64,000 nt of DNA, taken from Hyphomicrobiaceae bacterium. Its GTDB lineage: Bacteria > Pseudomonadota > Alphaproteobacteria > Rhizobiales > Hyphomicrobiaceae. Each line of letters starts with the position of its first letter. Positions within the stretch are counted from its first letter, which is position 1. The stretch covers positions 124,001 to 188,000 of the forward strand of contig JAURWC010000009.1 of the NCBI GenBank assembly GCA_030655135.1, read 5' to 3'. The notes beneath the pieces are model-generated. The model was not told the DNA's origin. It was given only the letters and a program-made list of their open reading frames with translations, and did not search any database. The translations under genes and the position numbers were made by a program. Below, one piece after another: positions 53,765-61,870 of the stretch.

Positions 53765-55840
53765 TCAGCGCCGTCCGCCCAGGACGCACTCAGCAGCCCC
53801 GCCGGCATTGCGCATACGCGATTGGATCACGCCGGCCTTGCGTGCTGTGCGCGGGCCCGGATCGCCGGCTTCGCGAATGATCGGATTCGGCAACGACGCC
53901 GCCAGCTGTGCCGCCTCGCGGCTGTCGAGCCTGGCGGCCGGCTTATTGAAGTGATACTGCGCCGCCGCCTCGGCACCGAAGATGCCCGGCCCCCATTCGG
54001 CGACGTTAAGATAGATTTCCAGGATGCGCCACTTCGGCCAGATCAGCTCGATCATCAACGTCAACGGCAGCTCCACCACCTTGCGGATATAGCTCCTGGA
54101 ATTCCAGAGAAAGAGGTTCTTCGTCGTCTGCATCGAAATGGTGCTGGCACCGCGCGGAATGCCATTGCCGGACCGCTCGATCGCCTGCTCGATTGCCTTG
54201 ATGTCGATGCCGTAGTGCTCGCAGAAACTCCAGTCTTCCGAAACGATCACCGCGCGCACGAGCGAGGGAGAAATCTCATCGAGAGAGACCCACTGCTGCT
54301 GGACTTCGGTGCCCGTGAGGGCCTGCACCAGCATCAGTGAAGACGCCGGCGGGTTGACGACGCGGTAGAGCAGGATGAGCGCGAACACGAACGCGAAATA
54401 GCCGCCCACAGCGAAGCCCGCGTAGCGCAACGCGGTGCGGCCAAGGCCCTTGTATCGCACCGAGTCCGAGGCCGGCGGTACGTCGAACCGGTCTCGCGCG
54501 AACTCGTCGGGGGGGTTTTGGAAGACCCTCTGTGGCGCAGGCCTCTCCCATTGCGGCTCGACGCGCGCATGGTAATCGCTGCGGCCGCCCGCGTGAGGCA
54601 CTGCGATCGGCGGAGGAACAGCAAGGGGTGCCGTCGACGCCTGCTCATCGCCGGCCGTCGTCTGTGGTCGATCGCCTGGCTCGGGTTCGGCATCGCCTGA
54701 TGTGTCTGGCAAAGCCAGCTCGTGGGAAAGCGAGAAAGGCTGTGGAGCGATGCTTTGCGAAGCCTCGCCATCGGCACTCGGGTCGGCAAGCCGCGCAGCA
54801 ACTCTCTCCCGCAGCGGCGTGTAGAGGCTGATCTCTTCCGGCGCTTGCGCCGCATTGCTGGCAGGCTGAACATCATGCTCGGCAACAATTTCCGGATCTT
54901 CGGCAGCGGGCTTGCCGCGATCCTCGAGTTCAGGTGATCGCGTCTGAACCTCAGCCTGCAACGGCTCATCCGCAACCGGTTCGCTGGACGCCTCGGCAAC
55001 GGTCGTCTCGCCGCGGAGCGGTACGATATCCGGCTCCACGTCGCGCCAGACCCACGGCGGCGTCTGCGTCAATGGCGGCGGCTTATCCCAGCTGCCACGC
55101 GCATACGCGGCGGATGTATCATTGCCCCAGCCAGCATCCGACGGGATCGATGGCCGCTCGTCGAGATCGCGTGCGTCGGCAATGCTCGGGGCAACCTCTG
55201 ACGCCGTCTCGATCTGCATAGGCCGCGGGCCATCATCCTGAGGCGCGTCCGCTGCCCGAGGCATGCCGCGTTCATCGGCTTCAGCCGGCACGGATGCAGC
55301 AACGTCTCCAAGACCGTCGCTAAAGTTGCCGGACGGCAGCGACGTATCTTGTGCTTCGGTCAGCCTGTCCTCATCGACCGGCGTGTATGACGCGTCGGTA
55401 GTTTCGGAGACAGATGCCCGGAACACATCGGCGTGCCGAACCGGCAGCGAAACGAACGCTGCATCCTCCTGCCGGTAAGGCTTGATGACGGACTCGCGCG
55501 TCGGAGATTGCCTATCACCGCGCTCGTTAGACGTAGCGACATCGGTATCGCGCACAGGCCCTGACAGGTCATCGTCAGCTTCGTCGTGACCGGCACTAGC
55601 CTCGCCCGTCAACGCGATGACCGGCTCACCGGCATTGCCCGGCGTCACGTCCCCGGCGCTGTCACCCTCCAGCGTCGCATCCCAGGGCGGCTCTTGACTC
55701 CCACGAGCGGTCTCGGCCGTGCCCTCACGCTCGGCTGCGCCGCGTTCGCTCTCCGGCGCACGGGAAACTTCCGGCCCGGTCCTGGCACGATTAGGTGCCG
55801 TGCCGTCGCCGTCGTCGTCTTCGCTGTCCTTCTGCGTCAC
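53765..55840 (-). CDS. mtgA: Monofunctional peptidoglycan transglycosylase with long N-terminal extension
   Basis: The C-terminal third has one membrane helix (ALRYAGFAVGGYFAFVFALILLYRVV) followed by the transglycosylase GT51 motifs VIVSEDWSFCEHYGID (catalytic Glu), GASTISMQTTKNLFLW and IYLNVAEWGPGIFGAEAAAQ. It polymerises lipid II outside the membrane. About 460 residues upstream are acidic, Pro/Ala/Asp/Glu-rich and probably disordered in the cytoplasm; typical MtgA has some 230 residues. The GTG at 55840 is chosen tentatively, since the frame is open to 56062, where it would overlap ispA. Confidence 0.85.
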   Translation of the reverse strand: MTQKDSEDDDGDGTAPNRARTGPEVSRAPESERGAAEREGTAETARGSQEPPWDATLEGDSAGDVTPGNAGEPVIALTGEASAGHDEADDDLSGPVRDTDVATSNERGDRQSPTRESVIKPYRQEDAAFVSLPVRHADVFRASVSETTDASYTPVDEDRLTEAQDTSLPSGNFSDGLGDVAASVPAEADERGMPRAADAPQDDGPRPMQIETASEVAPSIADARDLDERPSIPSDAGWGNDTSAAYARGSWDKPPPLTQTPPWVWRDVEPDIVPLRGETTVAEASSEPVADEPLQAEVQTRSPELEDRGKPAAEDPEIVAEHDVQPASNAAQAPEEISLYTPLRERVAARLADPSADGEASQSIAPQPFSLSHELALPDTSGDAEPEPGDRPQTTAGDEQASTAPLAVPPPIAVPHAGGRSDYHARVEPQWERPAPQRVFQNPPDEFARDRFDVPPASDSVRYKGLGRTALRYAGFAVGGYFAFVFALILLYRVVNPPASSLMLVQALTGTEVQQQWVSLDEISPSLVRAVIVSEDWSFCEHYGIDIKAIEQAIERSGNGIPRGASTISMQTTKNLFLWNSRSYIRKVVELPLTLMIELIWPKWRILEIYLNVAEWGPGIFGAEAAAQYHFNKPAARLDSREAAQLAASLPNPIIREAGDPGPRTARKAGVIQSRMRNAGGAAECVLGGRR

Positions 55841-56035
55841 GAGTGCTATATCCGCGGCCTGGCCCACGCGCGCTTGTCCGCCGCGATCCAGGCGACATGG
55901 CGGCGGTCCGTCAACTGAGCTGAAGTGCTTTCGGACAAAGTGTGCAGCGGTTTTCCGATAAGAAGCACGACAAAACAAGGAGCTAGAGTCGTCCCGCAAT
56001 TCCATGAAGAGCGGAAAGACTCCAGATACGATTTC

Positions 56036-56938
56036 ATGAGCTTCGCGCAAACCCTCGCTCATCGAGCGGAACAGATTGACGCAGAGTTAGCAAACCTTTT
56101 CGTTGCCGGCCCTGCGGCAGCAACACCCTCGCGCCTTCGTGAGGCCATGCGCCACGCGTTGCTGGGCGGCGGCAAGCGCCTGCGCCCTTTCTTAGTTATT
56201 GAAAGCGCTTATCTTTTTGGCGCGGGCGCACCCGAGGCGGCAGCCTCAGCCGCCGCCATAGAATGCATCCACTCGTATTCCCTCGCGCACGACGACCTGC
56301 CGTCAATGGACAACGACGCAACCCGCCGCGGCCACCCGACTGTCTGGAAAGCCTTCGACGAGTGGACCGCCATCCTCGCCGGAGACGGCCTGCTGACGCT
56401 CGCCTTCGAGATCCTGGCAGATCCTTCGGCTCACCCAGACCCCGCCGTCCGCGCCAGCCTGTCGCTGCTTCTGGCGCGGGCCAGCGGCTCGGCTGGAATG
56501 GTCGGCGGCCAGGCACTCGATCTCGCTTGGGAAAAGCTGGACAGCACCAGCCCGGCCACCGCCGATCAAGTGCGCGAACTGCAGTCGATGAAAACCGGCG
56601 CCTTGATTACATGTGCGTGCGAAATGGGAGCGGTAATCGGTGGCGCTGACGACGAGGCGCGCCGCGCCCTGCGCACCTACGGTAACGCGCTCGGCTTCGC
56701 CTTCCAAATCGCCGACGATCTTCTCGACGCTGAAGGCGACTCCAGCAAAACCGGCAAGGCCGTTGCGAAAGACAAGGCTCTCGGCAAAGCCACGCTGGTC
56801 GAGCTCTGGGGACCGGGTCGTTGCCGCGACTTGTTGGCGGAACTCCAAAACGACTGCCGCGCCGCCTTGGCGCCCTTCGGCGATAAGGCTACCACGCTCA
56901 TCGCCACTGCCGAGTTTGTCGCGACGCGCGACCGATAA
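56036..56938 (+). CDS. ispA: Farnesyl diphosphate synthase (polyprenyl synthase)
   Basis: The 300-residue protein has the first Asp-rich motif HDDLPSMDND (residues 85-94), GGGKRLRP, GQALDL, MKTGALI and the second motif QIADDLLD, matching short-chain prenyl synthases. It makes farnesyl (or geranyl) diphosphate for quinones and cell-wall carriers. Its start at 56036 is weakly supported by a ribosome-binding site and faces the long mtgA N-terminal region. The ispG gene lies further downstream on the opposite strand. Confidence 0.93.
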   Translation: MSFAQTLAHRAEQIDAELANLFVAGPAAATPSRLREAMRHALLGGGKRLRPFLVIESAYLFGAGAPEAAASAAAIECIHSYSLAHDDLPSMDNDATRRGHPTVWKAFDEWTAILAGDGLLTLAFEILADPSAHPDPAVRASLSLLLARASGSAGMVGGQALDLAWEKLDSTSPATADQVRELQSMKTGALITCACEMGAVIGGADDEARRALRTYGNALGFAFQIADDLLDAEGDSSKTGKAVAKDKALGKATLVELWGPGRCRDLLAELQNDCRAALAPFGDKATTLIATAEFVATRDR

Positions 56939-56965
56939 ACAAAAAGCGCCCGCCGAAGCGGACGC
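56937..56965 (-). terminator. Terminator of the outer-membrane protein gene
   Basis: On the minus strand an eight-base-pair stem GCGTCCGC/GCGGGCGC (one G:U) with a TTCG loop is followed by TTTTTGTTT, 26 bp after the stop of the gene at 56991. Confidence 0.8.
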
Positions 56966-56990
56966 CTTTGCTACGCAGTAATCCTTGAAA

Positions 56991-57677
56991 TCAGAACCGG
57001 TAGTTCAAACCAGCGCGCACGGTGTGGAAGTCGGGATCGATTTTCGTGCTCGCATCACCGATGCTCAGGCGCCGATCTTCCAGATCCACGTACTGATACT
57101 CGAGCTTGGCACTCCAATTGTCGGTAAGCGCATACTCCAGACCACCGCCGACAACGTAGCCGTCGAGAACATCGCTCTCCGAAATGCTGAACGCACCAGT
57201 GCTGAAGCGCGAGTCGACATCTGCCCAGGCATAACCGCCCGTTGCGTAGATCAATGTGCGATCCGACACGAAACCGATGCGCCCGCGAACGGTGCCGAAG
57301 GCGTCGATCTGCGTGGACGCATCGCCGAAGGCCGATCCGGTGCTGTCTCCGATGTCGGCGGCCTGCACGTCGGCTTCGACGCCCAGCAGCAGACGCCCTG
57401 TAACGTAATTGTAGCCGATCTGTCCGCCACCGAAGCCGCCTTCAGCGCCCAAGTCGCCCAGCGACGCAACCGGCGTGCCGGCGTCGTTGAATGGCGCGTT
57501 GTTGGTGTCGGCGAAAGCATAGCCTCCGTTGAGGCCTAGGTAGAATCCATCCCAGCGCGACCGCTGCTCGTAGATGCCTTCGTCTTTAACCGAAGGCTGC
57601 CAAAGGTCGGCTGCGAATGCTGGGCTGCCGCACGAAAGAATCGCTAAAGCAGCGAAAACCGCTTGTTTCTTGCTCAT
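56991..57677 (-). CDS. Outer-membrane beta-barrel protein (Omp25/31-like)
   Basis: The 228-residue protein starts at ATG 57677 with a signal peptide (AVFAALAILSCGSPAFA-AD). The mature part is a small beta-barrel with WDGFYLGLNGGYAFA, FGGGQIGYNYVTGRLLLGVEAD, RGRIGFVSDRTLIYATGGYAWA and a terminal FHTVRAGLNYRF that ends in Phe, the outer-membrane insertion signal. It belongs to the surface-antigen Omp25/31 group of Hyphomicrobiales. Its role is structural. Confidence 0.93.
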   Translation of the reverse strand: MSKKQAVFAALAILSCGSPAFAADLWQPSVKDEGIYEQRSRWDGFYLGLNGGYAFADTNNAPFNDAGTPVASLGDLGAEGGFGGGQIGYNYVTGRLLLGVEADVQAADIGDSTGSAFGDASTQIDAFGTVRGRIGFVSDRTLIYATGGYAWADVDSRFSTGAFSISESDVLDGYVVGGGLEYALTDNWSAKLEYQYVDLEDRRLSIGDASTKIDPDFHTVRAGLNYRF

Positions 57678-57816
57678 GATGTCCCCGTCCCGAAATGGTG
57701 TTAAGCGCGAAACGCGCCATATGAGCCGCGGTTCCAACACCGCACCCGAAGCGCCTGAAGCAGCGCGTGTTTCTGGTAACAGCAGGCTATCGGCGCGATG
57801 CCACGGCCGCTGCGGG

Positions 57817-59085
57817 CTATTCGGCGACGTCCCTGGTGGACCGCACGCCATATCGCCGCTCGATATAGTCCTCCACGATCGCCCTGAACTCGGCAGCGAT
57901 GTTGGAACCGCGCAGCGTCATTGCCTTTTGCCCGTCGATGAAGACCGGCGCAGCAGGCGTTTCTCCGGTGCCGGGCAGCGAGATGCCGATGTCGGCATGC
58001 TTGGATTCACCCGGTCCGTTCACAATACAGCCCATTACGGCGAGATTGAGTGTCTCCACGCCGGGGTAGCGCGACTTCCAGTCGGGCATGCGATCTCGGA
58101 TCATGTCCTGAACATCGCGCGCCAGTTCCTGAAACACCGTTGAAGTCGTCCGCCCGCACCCGGGACAGGCCGCGACCACTGGCACGAAAGCGCGGAAACC
58201 CATCGTCTGCAGGATCTCTTGCGCAACTTTGACTTCAAGCGTGCGGTCGCCATTGGGTTCGGGCGTCAGCGAGACGCGGATGGTATCGCCGATGCCTTGC
58301 TGTAGCAGCAGGCCCAGCGCCGCGCTCGATGCCACGATGCCCTTTGAGCCCATGCCGGCTTCAGTCAGGCCCAGATGCAGTGCATAGCGGCAGCGATCGG
58401 CGAGCATCGTATAGACTGAAATGAGATCCTGCACCGACGACACCTTCGCCGACAGGATGATCTTGTCCGCACCAAGCCCCAACTCCTCGGCCCGGTTGGC
58501 CGAGAACAATGCCGACTGCACGATCGCCTCGTGCATCACCTCGCGCGCCTCCAGCGGCTCCGGCGAGCGGGCGTTCTCATCCATCAGGTGCGTGAGGAGT
58601 TCCTGGTCCAACGAGCCCCAGTTGACGCCGATGCGCACCGGCTTGGAAAACCGCAGCGCCGTCTCGATGATGGCGGAGAAGTGCTTGTCTTTTTTGTCCT
58701 TGAACCCGACGTTGCCAGGATTGATGCGGTACTTGTCCAGAGCTTCGGCCGCCGCCGGATTTTCACCGAGCAGCTTGTGGCCGATGTAGTGGAAGTCTCC
58801 GACCAGCGGAACTTTCACGCCACGCTTCAAAAGCCGGTCGCGAATATGCGGAACCGCCTTGGCGGCTTCGTCGCGATCGACGGTGATGCGAACGAGTTCG
58901 CTGCCCGCCCGCGCCAGCGCCGCCACCTGCGTAACCGTCGCGTCGATATCGGCCGTGTCGGTATTCGTCATCGACTGAACGACGACAGGCGCCGGTCCAC
59001 CCACCAGCGCGCCGCCCACGCTGACGCCAATGCTGTTTCGCCGTGACGGCCGGGCCAGGGAGCTGAGTTTGGAGATAGCGGTCAT
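57817..59085 (-). CDS. ispG: 4-hydroxy-3-methylbut-2-enyl diphosphate synthase
   Basis: The 422-residue enzyme has the N-terminal TIM-barrel start ([21 protein letters not shown]), [23 protein letters not shown] and the three Cys of the 4Fe-4S cluster in [13 protein letters not shown] and [16 protein letters not shown] with the conserved Glu. It catalyses the penultimate step of the MEP pathway of isoprenoid synthesis. It lies 139 bp upstream of the outer-membrane protein gene and follows the znuB gene by 69 bp on the same strand. Confidence 0.97.
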   Translation of the reverse strand: MTAISKLSSLARPSRRNSIGVSVGGALVGGPAPVVVQSMTNTDTADIDATVTQVAALARAGSELVRITVDRDEAAKAVPHIRDRLLKRGVKVPLVGDFHYIGHKLLGENPAAAEALDKYRINPGNVGFKDKKDKHFSAIIETALRFSKPVRIGVNWGSLDQELLTHLMDENARSPEPLEAREVMHEAIVQSALFSANRAEELGLGADKIILSAKVSSVQDLISVYTMLADRCRYALHLGLTEAGMGSKGIVASSAALGLLLQQGIGDTIRVSLTPEPNGDRTLEVKVAQEILQTMGFRAFVPVVAACPGCGRTTSTVFQELARDVQDMIRDRMPDWKSRYPGVETLNLAVMGCIVNGPGESKHADIGISLPGTGETPAAPVFIDGQKAMTLRGSNIAAEFRAIVEDYIERRYGVRSTRDVAE

Positions 59086-59154
59086 GCTTCAAAGCCGAAT
59101 GCTTGAACTGCCAAAGATCTACTGCACCCGGCCCTTGAATGCCAGGGCCGCGCT

Positions 59155-59952
59155 CTACGCTGCGTTGCGAAAGCTCGCCGCCGTCAAAGAAAACCCGGCC
59201 GCTATGGCCATGACGAGAACAATGGCCGGCCCCCCCGGCGCATCGAGCCAAACAGATAGCGCCATGCCCGCCAGGACGCTGACGATGCCAACCAGTGCGG
59301 TGAAAATTGCCATGCGCTCGGGCGTTGAGGCCAACGGCCGGGCCGCGACGACCGGCACGATCAGGAACGCGATAGCCAGCAGAATGCCCACGATTTTGAT
59401 GGCAACGGCGATGGTCAGCGCCAGCAGCACGGTAAATAACCCGCGCACCCACGTTGCGCTGACGCCCTCGGCCCTAGCCAGTTCGTCATGCACCGCCATC
59501 CGCAGCAAAGGCTGCCAAAGATATGCCACCGCCACCAGCACCACTGCGCCGCCGCCGTAGATCCAAGCGATGTCCATGTCGGTGATGGCGAACACGTCGC
59601 CGAACAGATAACCCATCAAATCCACCTGCCCGCCCTTCAGCTGCGCGGCACCGATGACGCCCAGCGCCAGCGCGCCGTGATGCGTCAGCCCAAGCACCGA
59701 ATCCATCGGCACGACCTTCTGTCGTTGCAGTAGGATGAGCAGCCCCGCCACCGCGGCCGTCACCAGCAGCACCCCAAACGTGACATTCATCTGCAGCGCC
59801 AGCGCCAGCACGACGCCGATCAAGCTGGCTTGCGCCACGGTCTCGCCAAAGTAGGCCAGCCGGTTCCACACGACGATGCAGCCGAGCGGCGCAGCCACCA
59901 CGGCGAGCCCGATCGCGGCCGCGATGGCGCGCAACAAGAACGGTTCAAGCAT
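59155..59952 (-). CDS. znuB: Zinc ABC transporter permease
   Basis: The 265-residue protein has about eight membrane helices and the ABC-3 family pattern WNRLAYFGETVAQASLIGVVLAL at the N-terminus, with LGLTHHGALALGVIG and IKIVGILLAIAFLIVPVVAARPLA later. It overlaps the znuC gene by 8 bp (starting at 59952), a strongly coupled operon. It should transport zinc with ZnuC; no ZnuA binding protein is in the window. Confidence 0.94.
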   Translation of the reverse strand: MLEPFLLRAIAAAIGLAVVAAPLGCIVVWNRLAYFGETVAQASLIGVVLALALQMNVTFGVLLVTAAVAGLLILLQRQKVVPMDSVLGLTHHGALALGVIGAAQLKGGQVDLMGYLFGDVFAITDMDIAWIYGGGAVVLVAVAYLWQPLLRMAVHDELARAEGVSATWVRGLFTVLLALTIAVAIKIVGILLAIAFLIVPVVAARPLASTPERMAIFTALVGIVSVLAGMALSVWLDAPGGPAIVLVMAIAAGFSLTAASFRNAA

Positions 59953-60886
59953 GCGTGGCGCCCGTGCCTTGTCCTTCGCCCAACGGCTCGCCCGCCGGCC
60001 CGTGCCGGTGATCGTGCTGGTGGTGATAGAGCCCGAACGCGCGCGCGGCCTCAGCACCGAACAACCGCGTATATTCTGGATGCTGCGCCACCGTCTCCGG
60101 CACGCCGGAACAGCACACGTGCTGATTGAGGCAGATCACGCGATCGCTCGACGCCATAACGACGTGCAGATCGTGAGACACGAGCAGCACGCCGAGCCCG
60201 CGGGTATCGCGCAGCCGCGCAAACAAGTTGTACAGCTCAGCCTCGCCCGTGTAGTCGACGCCGCGCACCGGCTCGTCGAGCACGAGCAGGTTCGGCGACC
60301 GCAACAGCGCCCGCGCCAGCACGACGCGCTGCAATTCGCCCCCAGAGAGCTTGCTGATCTGCCGATCCAGCACGTGGCCAGCACCGGCTTCCTGCAGCCG
60401 AGCCGCAATGTCCTCGTTTGATACGCGCTCGCCTAGGCTAAGGAATCGCTGCACCGTCATCGGGATCGTAGGGTCGATATCGAGGCGTTGCGGCACGTAG
60501 CCGATGCGGGCATCACGGCGGCGCCGCACACTACCGCCGTCCAGCTTGACGAGACCCAGCAGCACCCGCACCAGGGTCGACTTGCCGGCGCCGTTTGGGC
60601 CGATCAGCGTGACGATCTCGCCCTCGTGAATGTCGAAATCAACATCGCCCAAAACCGGCTTGCCACCGAAACTGAGCTCCAGTCCCCGCGCGCTGATCAG
60701 CGCCGTCTCGTCGAACGGCAGTCTCCCCGGCACAGCGTGCTCGTGCCCGCAGCAACAGTCGTGCTCGCCGTGATCATGACCATGATGTTCATGGCCGTGA
60801 TGGTGGTGCCCCCCATGCTCATGCGAATGCGGGGCGCGCAAAGACACGCCGGAGGCCTGCGCCTCACGCCGATCGACGTCGTTCAT
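59945..60886 (-). CDS. znuC: Zinc ABC transporter ATPase with His-rich N-terminus
   Basis: The 313-residue protein has a His-rich N-terminal stretch of about 50 residues (HSHEHGGHHHHGHEHH and DCCCGHEH), then an ABC ATPase with Walker A LIGPNGAGKST, signature KLSGGELQR and Walker B LLVLDEP. A second His cluster (LYHHQHDHRH) sits near the C-terminus. His-rich loops usually occur in ZnuA or in zinc chaperones; here they may bind zinc at the cytoplasmic side. Between the two, the ATPase is ordinary. It follows zur after 11 bp. Confidence 0.94.
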   Translation of the reverse strand: MNDVDRREAQASGVSLRAPHSHEHGGHHHHGHEHHGHDHGEHDCCCGHEHAVPGRLPFDETALISARGLELSFGGKPVLGDVDFDIHEGEIVTLIGPNGAGKSTLVRVLLGLVKLDGGSVRRRRDARIGYVPQRLDIDPTIPMTVQRFLSLGERVSNEDIAARLQEAGAGHVLDRQISKLSGGELQRVVLARALLRSPNLLVLDEPVRGVDYTGEAELYNLFARLRDTRGLGVLLVSHDLHVVMASSDRVICLNQHVCCSGVPETVAQHPEYTRLFGAEAARAFGLYHHQHDHRHGPAGEPLGEGQGTGATHA

Positions 60887-60897
60887 GCGAAAGTCCT

Positions 60898-61413
60898 TCA
60901 GGTCTGGTCGTTATCGCCGACGCAGCGTGGACAGAGCCCCGACACCTCGACGAACTTGACCCGGGGCGTAAAGTCCGCCGCCGCAGCCATCTGACCGATC
61001 GTCTCGAATATATCGCCGCTGTCAACCTCGGCGACCGATCCGCACTTCTCGCAAGCCAGCACCAGGGGCCGCTTGCCCTTCTCAAAGCCGTGCTCGGGCC
61101 GCCGGCAGGCAAAGAAGGCATTCTTGCTCTCCAGGCGATGGATGACGCCCGCTTCCATCAGGGCGTCGATCGCACGGTACACGGAGATTGGCGCCAGCCG
61201 TGTGCCCTTGGCCGCCAGCTTGGCCAATATGTCGTAAGCGCCGATCGAGGTGTGAATGCCGGCGATTTCCTCGTAGACCTGCTGGCGCAGCTTCGTAAAG
61301 CGCAGCTTCCTTTGTTCGAAGACGCGGCTTGCCCGATCGACCGCCTGAGACAGGCGCCGGCCATTCTGCTGCCCGGGAGCAGGAAACTGTGATTTCATCA
61401 GCGTTTCTGACAT
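60898..61413 (-). CDS. zur: Zinc uptake regulator, Fur family
   Basis: The 171-residue protein has the Fur winged helix (LRFTKLRQQVYEEIAGIHTSIGAYDILAKLAAKGTRLAPISVYRAIDALMEAGVIHRLES), His-rich HGFEKG and two CxxC pairs (LACEKCGS and SGLCPRCVG) for structural zinc. It stands first in the zur-znuC-znuB operon, so it probably represses zinc uptake when zinc is ample. The start at 61413 is weakly supported, with a second Met five codons on. A short palindrome lies just upstream. Confidence 0.93.
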   Translation of the reverse strand: MSETLMKSQFPAPGQQNGRRLSQAVDRASRVFEQRKLRFTKLRQQVYEEIAGIHTSIGAYDILAKLAAKGTRLAPISVYRAIDALMEAGVIHRLESKNAFFACRRPEHGFEKGKRPLVLACEKCGSVAEVDSGDIFETIGQMAAAADFTPRVKFVEVSGLCPRCVGDNDQT

Positions 61414-61870
61414 CTTGAGAAAATTCTCAGTTTTGGCAGCGTACACAGGTTCCTGGCGCAAGACTAGGCTGATTGCACAACTGTGTTCCTTGCAGGGCAA
61501 GGCTATCTTGGCATCCTGTCCGGCAGGCACGCCCCGGTATTTGATGGCCGAGCCTGCATGTTGCACGCATGCGGACAGCAGAGGTTGTTGGCTGGTGAAC
61601 TAAAATTAACGTGGTCCACCAGTGTTCAACTGGCATGAGTCATGCAAATTTTGCTGTCGCCGACAATCCGTCATTGAAGCGTTTGTTTGTTTTCAATGGC
61701 TGAATTACCGGAAGACTTCGCGATTGCTCCGCTTTGAAGCACGTCGCTTGATGCCTGACTGTCTTGGCAACTGGTTAATATCCGCCGCAATTCCGCCGCG
61801 AAGGCGCCCGGGACCGGCATTATGCTCGTAGCGTTACCAGGTACTTTGTGCCGGGTCTGGAGTTTTAAAT
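61414..61870 (-). other. Non-coding interval between zur and the coiled-coil membrane protein gene
   Basis: This 457-bp region holds the divergent promoters of the zur operon and the next gene. No credible gene is seen. The only notable element is the palindrome beside zur; I found no consensus zinc-box that I could trust by eye. Confidence 0.5.
61416..61429 (-). promoter_or_regulatory. Perfect inverted repeat upstream of zur
   Basis: TGAGAA-AA-TTCTCA lies two bases before the proposed zur ATG and overlaps the place expected for its ribosome-binding site. An autoregulatory operator is possible but the site is short and not a known Zur consensus. Confidence 0.3.
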
